The notes below the pieces were generated by a model. That model searched no databases. It saw nothing but the letters and a program-made list of their open reading frames with translations, and was not told where the DNA came from. Shown in pieces: positions 11,489 through 18,801 of a stretch of DNA of 64,000 bases. Origin of the DNA: Nannobrachium achirus. Its lineage: Eukaryota > Chordata > Actinopteri > Myctophiformes > Myctophidae. The stretch spans positions 33,145,873 through 33,209,872 of the forward strand of contig OY997649.1 of the NCBI GenBank assembly GCA_963921795.1, written 5' to 3'. Positions within the stretch are counted from its first letter, which is position 1. Every line of letters begins with the position of its first letter. Position numbers and translations under genes: made by a program.

Positions 11489-11742
11489 CTTTTTATCATC
11501 ATGCTGATTACTCCATTCATTCCGTCTTACTTTAGCCTGTGGCATCACATTGCAAGGGCAACAATCTCCAAGTTTCCACCTAATCTGCTGACTGACTCGT
11601 TTACAGTGTCAGAATTGTGATTGCTGAAGGAGAGTGGGTGGTGGGTTGGCTGTGATGGCAGAGAGAGTGAAGAGAGATATTCCACCCAGAATGTATAATA
11701 ACGGTAGGTTCCGTACGGAACCATTGTTTACTTAGATATGGA

Positions 11743-11901
11743 AGGATGACCTCCCACTTGGGTAATGACGCCCCCTGGCGATCATTCAGAGAAACTACTT
11801 CAGCTCCCGTACTAACGTAGGTAGGAAGGGCCTGTCACTCAAACCGGAGTGACCCGCCTCCAGGCTATATAAGCCCCCGGAGGCGGAAGTAACATCCTCT
11901 T
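11743..11901. repeat. DIRS left inverted terminal repeat
   Basis: It begins aggatgacctcccacttggg and ends gtaacatcctctt. It is the reverse complement of 18,643-18,801 over 159 bp, with similarity decaying to about 11,928. Outside it, 11,703-11,742 is unique to this end. It carries the TATA-like gctatataag at 11,864-11,873. Confidence 0.92.
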
Positions 11902-11944
11902 AATACCACTCTCTGCCACATTCAGTGAAACAGAGGGGCATTAC

Positions 11945-12038
11945 GTGGGAGGTCATCCTTCCATATCTAAGTAAACAATGGTTCCGTACGGAACCTACCG
12001 TTTACTGTCAATATTCCAGGATGACCTCCCACTTGGGA
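11945..12038. repeat. DIRS internal complementary region
   Basis: The first part (11,945-12,000) is the reverse complement of the left terminus from 11,703 through the start of the ITR. The second part (12,001-12,038) is the reverse complement of the right terminus up to 18,819. The two parts meet at accg/tttactgtc, so the segment is a copy of the two ends joined head to tail. In DIRS1-type elements such a region templates completion of the ends and circle formation. Confidence 0.9.
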
Positions 12039-12342
12039 TTCTTAAACTCCCCTCTAAGCCACAACCTACTCTCATACCCCCACACACCCCTCATACGGGT
12101 GAGCACAGCCCAAACGGGCGTGACCCATCACCCAGAAGGTCCCAGGCCCACCGGACCTGGGTGTGAAGGCATGAGAAAATAAGGAGAGACCCTGACAGAC
12201 CGAAGTCCGCCTCATTCAACTAAATGAAAAGGACAAGTCCGCCTTATAAGTAAGACACACTATATAAGGAAAACACAGGGTCCCCCCCAAAATACCCCAG
12301 GTGGCTACATGCCCACCTGTGGGAGGGGAAGATCCGACTCCT
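12039..12342. other. DIRS 3' non-coding segment
   Basis: It lies between the internal complementary region and the recombinase stop. No frame or repeat was recognised. Confidence 0.6.
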
Positions 12343-15300
12343 CTATGACGTAGAGGAGGCAACTGCACCCAGAACCGAATGCGCTAGCGAAGAGGATTCG
12401 ATATCCAGGTGATAGTAGGCTGCAAAGGTAGAAGGCGAAGACCAATTCGCCGAAACACAAATCTCCTGAACGGAGACTCCCTTTGCCAGTGCCCATGAAG
12501 TAGCCACACCTCTAGTGCTATGGGCTTTAAGTGCCGCCGGCACTTCCACACCCGCACTAGAGTAAGCCAGCCTAATAGCATCCACAATCCACCTCGAAAG
12601 AGTGGGTCTAGACACCGGCTTTCTGACAAGAACATTGCCCATTTCTACAAAGAGCTGAGAAGAAGCTCTAGAACCAGCAGTCCTGTCACAGTAGGCCTTC
12701 AATGCCCTGACAGGACAAAGGCAATTCAGCCGCTCATCCTCCGCCGAGACAAACGGAGGAGGATGAAAAGCCAGAAGAACAACAGGCTCCTTAGGGACCA
12801 CCATGTTCTTAGGAACAAACTTAAGATGAGGCTTGAGCAACACCTTGAGATCATTGTTCATAAACTGCATGCACTCCGCAGACACCGAGAGAGCTTGCAG
12901 GTCACCAACTCTTTTAGCCGTGGCCAAAGCCAGCAAAAGAGCCGTCTTGAAACTCAAAAGTTTCAAAGGCATCCCTACAAGCGGCTCAAAGGGAGCCCGA
13001 CATAGGCCCCCTAGAACCCCCTGCAGATCCCAAACTGGGAACAAAGACCTAGTCACCGGCCTCAAACGTTCAACTCCTTGCATGAACTTGATGACCTCCG
13101 GGACTTTAGAAGGTGCCTTGCCCGCCACCCCCAGGTGACAGGCATTAATAGCCGCCAAATACCCCCTAAGGGTAGAAAATGCTAGACCACTTCTCAAGCG
13201 GTTCTGCATAAATTCCAGAATTTCCTGGGCTGACGCCACATGAGCCACCACAGGTGGAACCCGCGACTCGCACCAGTCCTCAAAGGCATTCCACCTTCCA
13301 TCATAAGACGCCCTCGTAGAGGGCGCCTTAGCACTCTGAATGGTATCAACCACTTCAGAAGAAAAACCGGCTGCCAGCAGGTTTAACCTTTCACGTGCCA
13401 AACCCACAGGTCTAGGACCTGCAGGCCTTGGTGGAAGATCTCCCCCCTGGCCTGACTCAACAGGTCCCTGCACTGAGGCAGCTGCCAACCCGGTTCGCAA
13501 AGGAGAGGGGCGATCGCCGATCTCCACGTGCCCTTGTAGGGAGCCACCAGGAGCATCTCCAGACCGAACCTCCTGACTCTCTCCAGAGTGGGTCGGATTA
13601 AGTCGAAGGGGGGAAACGCGTACAGTAGACCTCTCGGCCACGTGTGCGCTAAGGCGTCCAACCCCAAGGGAGGACTGCCCTTCACCGCGAAGAACAACGG
13701 ACACTTCGTATTCTCCGCTGACGCAAACAGGTCCGCCACTGGCTGACCAAACTTGCGAAAAATCTGGCTCACCACCCTGGGGTGGAGAGACCAATCCTCG
13801 TAGCGAGGACCTCCCCTGGACAGGAGATCTGCTCCGCTGTTGAGGAGACCTGGGACGTGTGAGGCCCTGATCGACTTGAGGCGCGACAAGCACCAAACCG
13901 TCAATTCTCGAGCCAGACGGTCCAGTGGCAACGACGACAGGCCCCCCTGTTTGTTGACATAAAACATGGCCGTCGTATTGTCTGTCCTGACCAGGACGTG
14001 ACAATGCAAAATCCAAGGCTCGAAATGCTTGAGCGCCAGGAGTATAGCCATCAACTCCAAATAGTTGATGTGACGACCCCTCATCTCCAGAGGCCAAAGC
14101 CCCTGCGCTGTGCGCCCCTCGAAAGTGGCTCCCCATCCACTGAGACTGGCGTCTGTCGTGATCGACTTGTGGGAAACCACCTCGCCAATCGAGACTCCGC
14201 TGGTGAGGAACCCCTCCACCAGCCACGGAGACAGGGCGATCGCGCAGGAAGGGGAAACCGTAACCTTCTTGTACTTCAAGGAGGGCGGGATCCCGAGGGA
14301 TAACATCCATCTTTGAAAAGGTCTCATATGAAACCTGCCCAAACGCAACAGATGTACTGCGGAAGCCATCATTCCCGTCAGTACCATGCAACTCCTGTAA
14401 GTGACCTCCTGGCCCACTTGAAAGGAGTCGAGACATTCCCGAAACCTGTCCACCCTCTCCTCTGAGAGACGGGCCGACATGTCGGATGAGTCCAGAAGGA
14501 CCCCAATGAATGTAAGACGACTTGCTGGAGTCAGCATGCTCTTGCCGTGGTTGACTATGAAACCTAAGGCCTTCAGGTGAGCCAAAACCACTTGTGTGTG
14601 ACGCGCCACTTCGTGGGCGGAGCTCGCTGAAATCATCCAATCGTCGATGTACGTCGCCAACCTGACGCCCTGCCGTCTCAGCGGTGCGATGGCTGCTTCG
14701 GTCACTTTCACGAAAACCCTCGGGCTCAGTGACAGACCGAAAGGGAGTACTGTATACTCGTACAGGCGACCCTCGAAGGCGAACCGAAGGAATTTCCTGT
14801 GTGGGGGATAAATCTGGACGTGCTGATAAGCATCCTTCAGATCCACTGAACAGTGGAAATCCCCTTGCCTGACCGACCGTAACATGGTGGGTACTGTTAG
14901 CATCCTGAAAACGTACTTCTTCAGGTACACGTTTAGTGCCTTTAGGTCCAGGATGGGACGTAGCCCCCCCCCCTTTTTGGGCACCAGGAAATAACGGCTC
15001 CAAAATCCCATGCGGGATTGGGTCCTGTCCAGCTCCACTATAGCACCCTTGCTTAGCAATGAGCTGATCTCTTCTCTCAAAAGACTTGCTTTTAAACCAC
15101 GTGCTCTGGTATGAATAACCCTGCTCGAAAGCGGGGGTATGTCTGCGAACTGTAACCTGTAACCCCTGGTTATCGTTCGAAATACCCAATGGCTCGGGTT
15201 GCATAACTTCCACTGGCGCGCACAGCGTGCTAGCGTGTTTTGAGCGAGAGAAACCCCACCACTGTGCTTCCGTGACGGCGGAGCTTTTTGGCGGCCGGAC

Positions 15301-16098
15301 CGGAAGTGGGGAACCTGCGTATCCGTATCCGGAGCGACCGGATGCGGAGCGCAAGGGTTCAATAGGCCGCATGGCGGAAACACCTTCTGGTTGTACCGCT
15401 TGACTAGCGGAGCTATTTTGCGGCGGGACCGGAAGTGGGGAACCTGCGTATCCGTATCCGGAACACCCGGATGCGGAGCGCAGGGGTTCAATAGGCCGCA
15501 AGGTGGGAACACCTTCCGATTGTACCGCTTGACTAGCGGAGCTCTTTTGCGGCCGGACCGGAAGCGGGGAGCTAGCGAATCCGTATCCGGTGAAACCGGA
15601 AGCGTTCGGTTTTGGCTCGATAGAGCGACAGGAAGAGCAAAGCGATTCGACTGATAAACAGACTCGCCCACAACTAAAGCATTCTCCCCTGACAGGAGAG
15701 GAACTTTTACGTTTAATACCTGCTCTAAGGCCTTTATGCTTGTCCCTTGACCCGGGCTCATAGTAGGCCGACAGAATTTCTGACTCAAGGTTAAATTCAT
15801 AGCATCGCTCACGCGAGGGAAAATCCACTCGCGCGCATGAGGAACCATATAATTGTTTGACGTTAACATTACTGGTTGTTGATAAAACCTCTGACTGATT
15901 AAAGAGTCCTGACGGGACTCCATCATTCTTACAGGAGGCATGCATAAAGGATTCATATTGTCGACGCGAGGGATATCCCACTCGCGCGCTTGAGGAACCA
16001 CATAATTGTTTGACATTAACATTACTGGTTTCTGATAAAACCTGTGATTGATTATCGAGTCCTGACAGGACTTCATCATTACTACAGGAGGCATGCAC
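12343..16098 (-). CDS. DIRS tyrosine recombinase (C-terminal ~345 aa of a 1251-codon open frame)
   Basis: The recombinase begins about residue 905 (LNLLAAGFSSEVVDTIQSAK), exactly where the RT frame stops. Catalytic residues are visible: Arg in ATAKRVGDL (about 1063), His-x-x-Arg in AHSTRGV (1193/1196), Trp in SANWSS and Tyr in AAYYHLD (1228/1229). It would join the circular element to its target. Upstream of residue 905 the frame stays open for 2.7 kb antiphase to RT. That part has no recognisable domain and is probably not all translated. Independent initiation or frameshifting is not resolved. Confidence 0.88.
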   Translation of the reverse strand: MHASCSNDEVLSGLDNQSQVLSETSNVNVKQLCGSSSARVGYPSRRQYESFMHASCKNDGVPSGLFNQSEVLSTTSNVNVKQLYGSSCARVDFPSRERCYEFNLESEILSAYYEPGSRDKHKGLRAGIKRKSSSPVRGECFSCGRVCLSVESLCSSCRSIEPKPNASGFTGYGFASSPLPVRPQKSSASQAVQSEGVPTLRPIEPLRSASGCSGYGYAGSPLPVPPQNSSASQAVQPEGVSAMRPIEPLRSASGRSGYGYAGSPLPVRPPKSSAVTEAQWWGFSRSKHASTLCAPVEVMQPEPLGISNDNQGLQVTVRRHTPAFEQGYSYQSTWFKSKSFERRDQLIAKQGCYSGAGQDPIPHGILEPLFPGAQKGGGATSHPGPKGTKRVPEEVRFQDANSTHHVTVGQARGFPLFSGSEGCLSARPDLSPTQEIPSVRLRGSPVRVYSTPFRSVTEPEGFRESDRSSHRTAETAGRQVGDVHRRLDDFSELRPRSGASHTSGFGSPEGLRFHSQPRQEHADSSKSSYIHWGPSGLIRHVGPSLRGEGGQVSGMSRLLSSGPGGHLQELHGTDGNDGFRSTSVAFGQVSYETFSKMDVIPRDPALLEVQEGYGFPFLRDRPVSVAGGGVPHQRSLDWRGGFPQVDHDRRQSQWMGSHFRGAHSAGALASGDEGSSHQLFGVDGYTPGAQAFRALDFALSRPGQDRQYDGHVLCQQTGGPVVVATGPSGSRIDGLVLVAPQVDQGLTRPRSPQQRSRSPVQGRSSLRGLVSPPQGGEPDFSQVWSASGGPVCVSGEYEVSVVLRGEGQSSLGVGRLSAHVAERSTVRVSPLRLNPTHSGESQEVRSGDAPGGSLQGHVEIGDRPSPLRTGLAAASVQGPVESGQGGDLPPRPAGPRPVGLARERLNLLAAGFSSEVVDTIQSAKAPSTRASYDGRWNAFEDWCESRVPPVVAHVASAQEILEFMQNRLRSGLAFSTLRGYLAAINACHLGVAGKAPSKVPEVIKFMQGVERLRPVTRSLFPVWDLQGVLGGLCRAPFEPLVGMPLKLLSFKTALLLALATAKRVGDLQALSVSAECMQFMNNDLKVLLKPHLKFVPKNMVVPKEPVVLLAFHPPPFVSAEDERLNCLCPVRALKAYCDRTAGSRASSQLFVEMGNVLVRKPVSRPTLSRWIVDAIRLAYSSAGVEVPAALKAHSTRGVATSWALAKGVSVQEICVSANWSSPSTFAAYYHLDIESSSLAHSVLGAVASSTS

Positions 16099-16538
16099 GA
16101 TGGGGTCGTCTGTGCTAGTGCGAGAGAGTTGGACAGAGACAGACTTTGTTCTTTCAACATGTTTATTGCCGACACAGGAGGCATCAAAATTAACATTTTC
16201 ATTTCCCCGACACGGGGTACCGAAAAACGCCCTCGTTTGGGGGGAGGGGGACCGAGAGACACCTCGGACCCCCGCCCCAGCACAATTCCCCTCTTCAGAG
16301 TGTCATTTGCGCTGTCCCCTACCGCGGCCACCGCGGTATGAAGACTGCTGCCTGCCATCCTTGGACGGGCGGCGCGGCTGAGCGCGCTCGGGAACCACAG
16401 CCTTGGTGCGGGGCCTGTCAGGCGCCCTGGCTGCAGAGGCTCCCCTGGAGGAAGACGAGTGCTTCTTAAAAGAAGCAGAGCGGCCCCTTTCCTTGGCGCG
16501 GGAGGAGCGGGACGTCCTCCTAGCTTGCTGCGGTTCAT
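13383..16538 (-). CDS. DIRS reverse transcriptase / RNase H / methyltransferase-like polyprotein (1051 aa)
   Basis: From about residue 480 it is a reverse transcriptase: FLVPKKGGGLRPILDLK, then DLKDAYQHVQI, FGLSLSPRVF and the catalytic YIDD at residues 630-633. RNase H follows, with SITTDASLSGWGA (Asp about 796), NYLELMAIL and VRTDNTTAMFYVN. The C-terminal part DLFASAENTKCPLFF...YAFPPFDLIRP (PPF near 975) matches the methyltransferase-like domain described in DIRS elements. The first 300 residues contain in-frame tandem duplications. The true start is uncertain, because the first 75 codons overlap the gag tail. No stop interrupts the frame. Confidence 0.9.
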   Translation of the reverse strand: MNRSKLGGRPAPPAPRKGAALLLLRSTRLPPGEPLQPGRLTGPAPRLWFPSALSRAARPRMAGSSLHTAVAAVGDSANDTLKRGIVLGRGSEVSLGPPPPKRGRFSVPRVGEMKMLILMPPVSAINMLKEQSLSLSNSLALAQTTPSCMPPVVMMKSCQDSIINHRFYQKPVMLMSNNYVVPQAREWDIPRVDNMNPLCMPPVRMMESRQDSLISQRFYQQPVMLTSNNYMVPHAREWIFPRVSDAMNLTLSQKFCRPTMSPGQGTSIKALEQVLNVKVPLLSGENALVVGESVYQSNRFALPVALSSQNRTLPVSPDTDSLAPRFRSGRKRAPLVKRYNRKVFPPCGLLNPCAPHPGVPDTDTQVPHFRSRRKIAPLVKRYNQKVFPPCGLLNPCAPHPVAPDTDTQVPHFRSGRQKAPPSRKHSGGVSLAQNTLARCARQWKLCNPSHWVFRTITRGYRLQFADIPPLSSRVIHTRARGLKASLLREEISSLLSKGAIVELDRTQSRMGFWSRYFLVPKKGGGLRPILDLKALNVYLKKYVFRMLTVPTMLRSVRQGDFHCSVDLKDAYQHVQIYPPHRKFLRFAFEGRLYEYTVLPFGLSLSPRVFVKVTEAAIAPLRRQGVRLATYIDDWMISASSAHEVARHTQVVLAHLKALGFIVNHGKSMLTPASRLTFIGVLLDSSDMSARLSEERVDRFRECLDSFQVGQEVTYRSCMVLTGMMASAVHLLRLGRFHMRPFQRWMLSLGIPPSLKYKKVTVSPSCAIALSPWLVEGFLTSGVSIGEVVSHKSITTDASLSGWGATFEGRTAQGLWPLEMRGRHINYLELMAILLALKHFEPWILHCHVLVRTDNTTAMFYVNKQGGLSSLPLDRLARELTVWCLSRLKSIRASHVPGLLNSGADLLSRGGPRYEDWSLHPRVVSQIFRKFGQPVADLFASAENTKCPLFFAVKGSPPLGLDALAHTWPRGLLYAFPPFDLIRPTLERVRRFGLEMLLVAPYKGTWRSAIAPLLCEPGWQLPQCRDLLSQARGEIFHQGLQVLDLWVWHVKG
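15323..15600. repeat. 129-bp tandem repeat inside the DIRS RT frame
   Basis: ccgtatccgga-type starts recur at 15,323, 15,452 and 15,581 (period 129 bp, 43 codons): two full copies and a partial third. Period and substitutions keep both overlapping frames open. Confidence 0.9.
15813..16118. repeat. 153-bp tandem duplication inside the DIRS RT frame
   Basis: gcgaggga at 15,813 and the related gcgaggga at 15,966 start two copies (period 153 bp, 51 codons). Each contains ataattgtttgac and ggaggcatgca. Both frames remain open through it. Confidence 0.88.
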
Positions 16539-16623
16539 CCTGTGGCACTGTGGTGGACTCGACGATGTCCTTAGCCGCCTTGAAGAAGGTAACTCTACCC
16601 TGCAGCAGCTCCAAGCCCCCCAC
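16303..16623 (-). CDS. DIRS gag-like tail in the shifted frame
   Basis: A 106-codon open stretch opens at a GTG in the shifted frame and starts VTFFKAAKDIVESTT after the G run. It ends in a basic segment SSYRGGRGRGQRK. It overlaps the end of ORF1 and the start of the RT frame. It has no convincing start of its own and is best read as the displaced C-terminus of ORF1. Confidence 0.6.
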   Translation of the reverse strand: MGGLELLQGRVTFFKAAKDIVESTTVPQDEPQQARRTSRSSRAKERGRSASFKKHSSSSRGASAARAPDRPRTKAVVPERAQPRRPSKDGRQQSSYRGGRGRGQRK

Positions 16624-18253
16624 CCATGAGGGTGGTGGGACTGTTCTCCATATTTATGAGAGACTTGTACATCTCCCCGCGAGGACCTAGAGGCTTCTCG
16701 CCCACGTCCCTCTTAGGCTCGAGGTCGACATAGTCGAGCCAGCGGGCTCTCTCAGACTGGAGGTTGTAGTCCATGGACCTGCCCATCCACTTAACCGCAT
16801 GCCAATTGACCTTCAGCATGATGTCAAATAGAGTGTTCAGTTCAGCTGTGTGCTCCCCCGTGGGCAGACCTTTGACCAGGTCCTTGGTGGAAGCGAGCAA
16901 GAGCTGGATCAGATTTAGGTCCTTAGCGGCCAGAGCAGCGGACCGGTAGGCGTTACGAGCCCTGTCCGACTGCAGCTTGTCCTCCAGGACAGTGAACCCC
17001 GGCGGGTTGGTGCCGACGGGGCCAACAAACGGCCCGTTTTTAGCCGTGCCTACATCTTTGTACTGGGGTCTGACGGAACTCAGAAAAGATTGTGCCAACA
17101 GGTGGTCCAGGTTAGGGCAGGTGGACATGCCTGCCTCCGCACCGCCCACCAAATCCAGCACAGAGAAAGGCAGCTTCCTGGGGTCTTTATGTGTCTTCCA
17201 TGAGGAATGGAGGGCCTTGGTGAAACCTTTCACCAGCGGCAGCCTGGAGAGGACATACGGGGCGGGAACCGAAGGCTCCTGCCCGGGCATTTCATCATCA
17301 TCCTCTGCCTCTTCAGAGGGGAGAGGAGGTGGCAACTCCTCTCCAACTCTGGCCAGAGCTCTCATGTAGACTGTGAGATGATCCAGCATTTCTGCTGCAG
17401 AATCGACGTCCTCTGCTCCCGCTTCACTCGCTTGACTGGCGGGTGGAGGGGCAGTGGTGCCTGAGGAGGCCTGGGAGCTCCCTGCGGCGTCCAGTTGACG
17501 TGCTGGAGCCGCAGGGGCATTACCTTTCACAGTGACCGTGAGTCGAGAACCCTCGTCCTCGACGGAGTCCTCCTCCTCCTCGGCCGTGTATCCAGAGTAT
17601 TCAGAACCAGAACCCTCGCTCTGACCGGAGCTCAGGTCCGACTCTCGCCTGAAGGTCTGGACTGTTTTGGTGATGCTCACGTCGAGGGGGACGTCCCCGA
17701 CGGTCACATCCAAGCGTTTCTTTTTGGGCACCGCGCCCGAAGGGGAAAAGGCTACCGGAGATTTCGTCTGGGTATTAGCCTTCTTGGTCGCCTTCTTAGC
17801 GGCGACTTCACCAGACCCGCCAGCTCCAGTGACAGTGGAGCTAGCTGCGGTCGGTTGCGCGGCAGGCGGTGTCTCATGTAGCACGGCGCCATCTTGACTT
17901 GGAATGGCGCGCTGGTTGTCAAGCGGATCTCCGGAAGGCAGCGCCGCACCTTGACCAACGGTGCGGGCCGCCTGGGGAAGGAAAGACTGGGCTGTGGGGT
18001 TGAGAGCAGTGGACCCACCTGGTGGAGCGCAGGCCCCGAGGCCTGCCCTGGCTAGGAAGAACCGGTGTATCAGTACATCGTGGTCGTAGGCCACGCAGCA
18101 GTCACAGAAAGGTCCTGCTCTCCCCTGAGGACTCAGTGCAGAGAAGGCGTGTGCAACGCCCATGCAGCCGACACAGAGATGGTGAAGATCCTGTCCGTCG
18201 ATGAGTCCTGGACAGCCTGGACATTGCCTCGGCAGGAAGGCCAGAGGATCCAT
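16595..18253 (-). CDS. DIRS gag-like ORF1 (552 aa), C-terminus frame-interrupted
   Basis: It starts MDPLAFLPRQCPGCPGL. An N-terminal Cys/His cluster (CPGC ... HHLCVGC ... CDCC) resembles a zinc-binding motif, followed by a Ser/Ala/Glu-rich low-complexity middle and a conserved-looking C-terminal part. In a run of six Gs near 16,615-16,620 the frame passes into ...GAAAG and stops. The neighbouring frame continues 106 codons (16,623-16,303) with a basic, RG-rich tail of the kind found at the C-terminus of nucleic-acid-binding Gag proteins. Either a one-base indel or a programmed shift explains this. The role as structural protein is inferred from its place ahead of RT. Confidence 0.75.
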   Translation of the reverse strand: MDPLAFLPRQCPGCPGLIDGQDLHHLCVGCMGVAHAFSALSPQGRAGPFCDCCVAYDHDVLIHRFFLARAGLGACAPPGGSTALNPTAQSFLPQAARTVGQGAALPSGDPLDNQRAIPSQDGAVLHETPPAAQPTAASSTVTGAGGSGEVAAKKATKKANTQTKSPVAFSPSGAVPKKKRLDVTVGDVPLDVSITKTVQTFRRESDLSSGQSEGSGSEYSGYTAEEEEDSVEDEGSRLTVTVKGNAPAAPARQLDAAGSSQASSGTTAPPPASQASEAGAEDVDSAAEMLDHLTVYMRALARVGEELPPPLPSEEAEDDDEMPGQEPSVPAPYVLSRLPLVKGFTKALHSSWKTHKDPRKLPFSVLDLVGGAEAGMSTCPNLDHLLAQSFLSSVRPQYKDVGTAKNGPFVGPVGTNPPGFTVLEDKLQSDRARNAYRSAALAAKDLNLIQLLLASTKDLVKGLPTGEHTAELNTLFDIMLKVNWHAVKWMGRSMDYNLQSERARWLDYVDLEPKRDVGEKPLGPRGEMYKSLINMENSPTTLMGGGLGAAAG

Positions 18254-18276
18254 GGCGAAGCACTGTAGATAGAGTT

Positions 18277-18470
18277 AACCAGAAGCAGACGAGCTAACAA
18301 GCTAACGGCTAAGGCTAGGCCACGCTTGATTCGGGCAGGGCCTGAACAAGCGGTGAGCAGTGTAGCTAACGTTAACAATAGCAGACGAGCTAACAAGCTA
18401 ACGGCTAATGCTATGCCACGCTTGCTTCGGCGGAGGCCTGAACAAGCAGTAATAATCCTTTGTTATAAAA
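18277..18470. repeat. 96-bp tandem duplication in the DIRS leader
   Basis: gcagacgagctaacaagcta occurs at 18,285 and 18,381, each followed by a related stretch ending cctgaacaagc. The duplication is in the untranslated leader just before the gag-like frame. Confidence 0.85.
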
Positions 18471-18642
18471 GGAAATAACCGTCGATTTAGGACGGAACAA
18501 GAATAAGTATTCTTAAGTACGGGTTAATTCAACACTCGCCAGTGGGCGACTCCTAATGCCACCGCTTTAGGCTAATGCGCGAAGAATAATAATACAAAGG
18601 CTGAGTTTCAACTTATCTGAATGTGATATCGCAGAGAGTGAA

Positions 18643-18801
18643 AAGAGGATGTTACTTCCGCCTCCGGGGGCTTATATAGCCTGGAGGCGGGTCACTCCGG
18701 TTTGAGTGACAGGCCCTTCCTACCTACGTTAGTACGGGAGCTGAAGTAGTTTCTCTGAATGATCGCCAGGGGGCGTCATTACCCAAGTGGGAGGTCATCC
18801 T
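18643..18801. repeat. DIRS right inverted terminal repeat
   Basis: This is the partner of 11,743-11,901 and, for the minus-strand frames, the 5' end of the element. The outermost 18 bases (18,802-18,819) are not matched at the other end but reappear, complemented, in the internal complementary region. Confidence 0.92.
18671..18680 (-). promoter_or_regulatory. TATA-like box in DIRS 5' ITR
   Basis: On the minus strand it reads gctatataag, about 420 bp upstream of the gag-like start, in the ITR that leads into the coding frames. An identical box faces inward from the other ITR on the plus strand (11,864-11,873). Promoter activity is inferred from sequence only. Confidence 0.5.
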
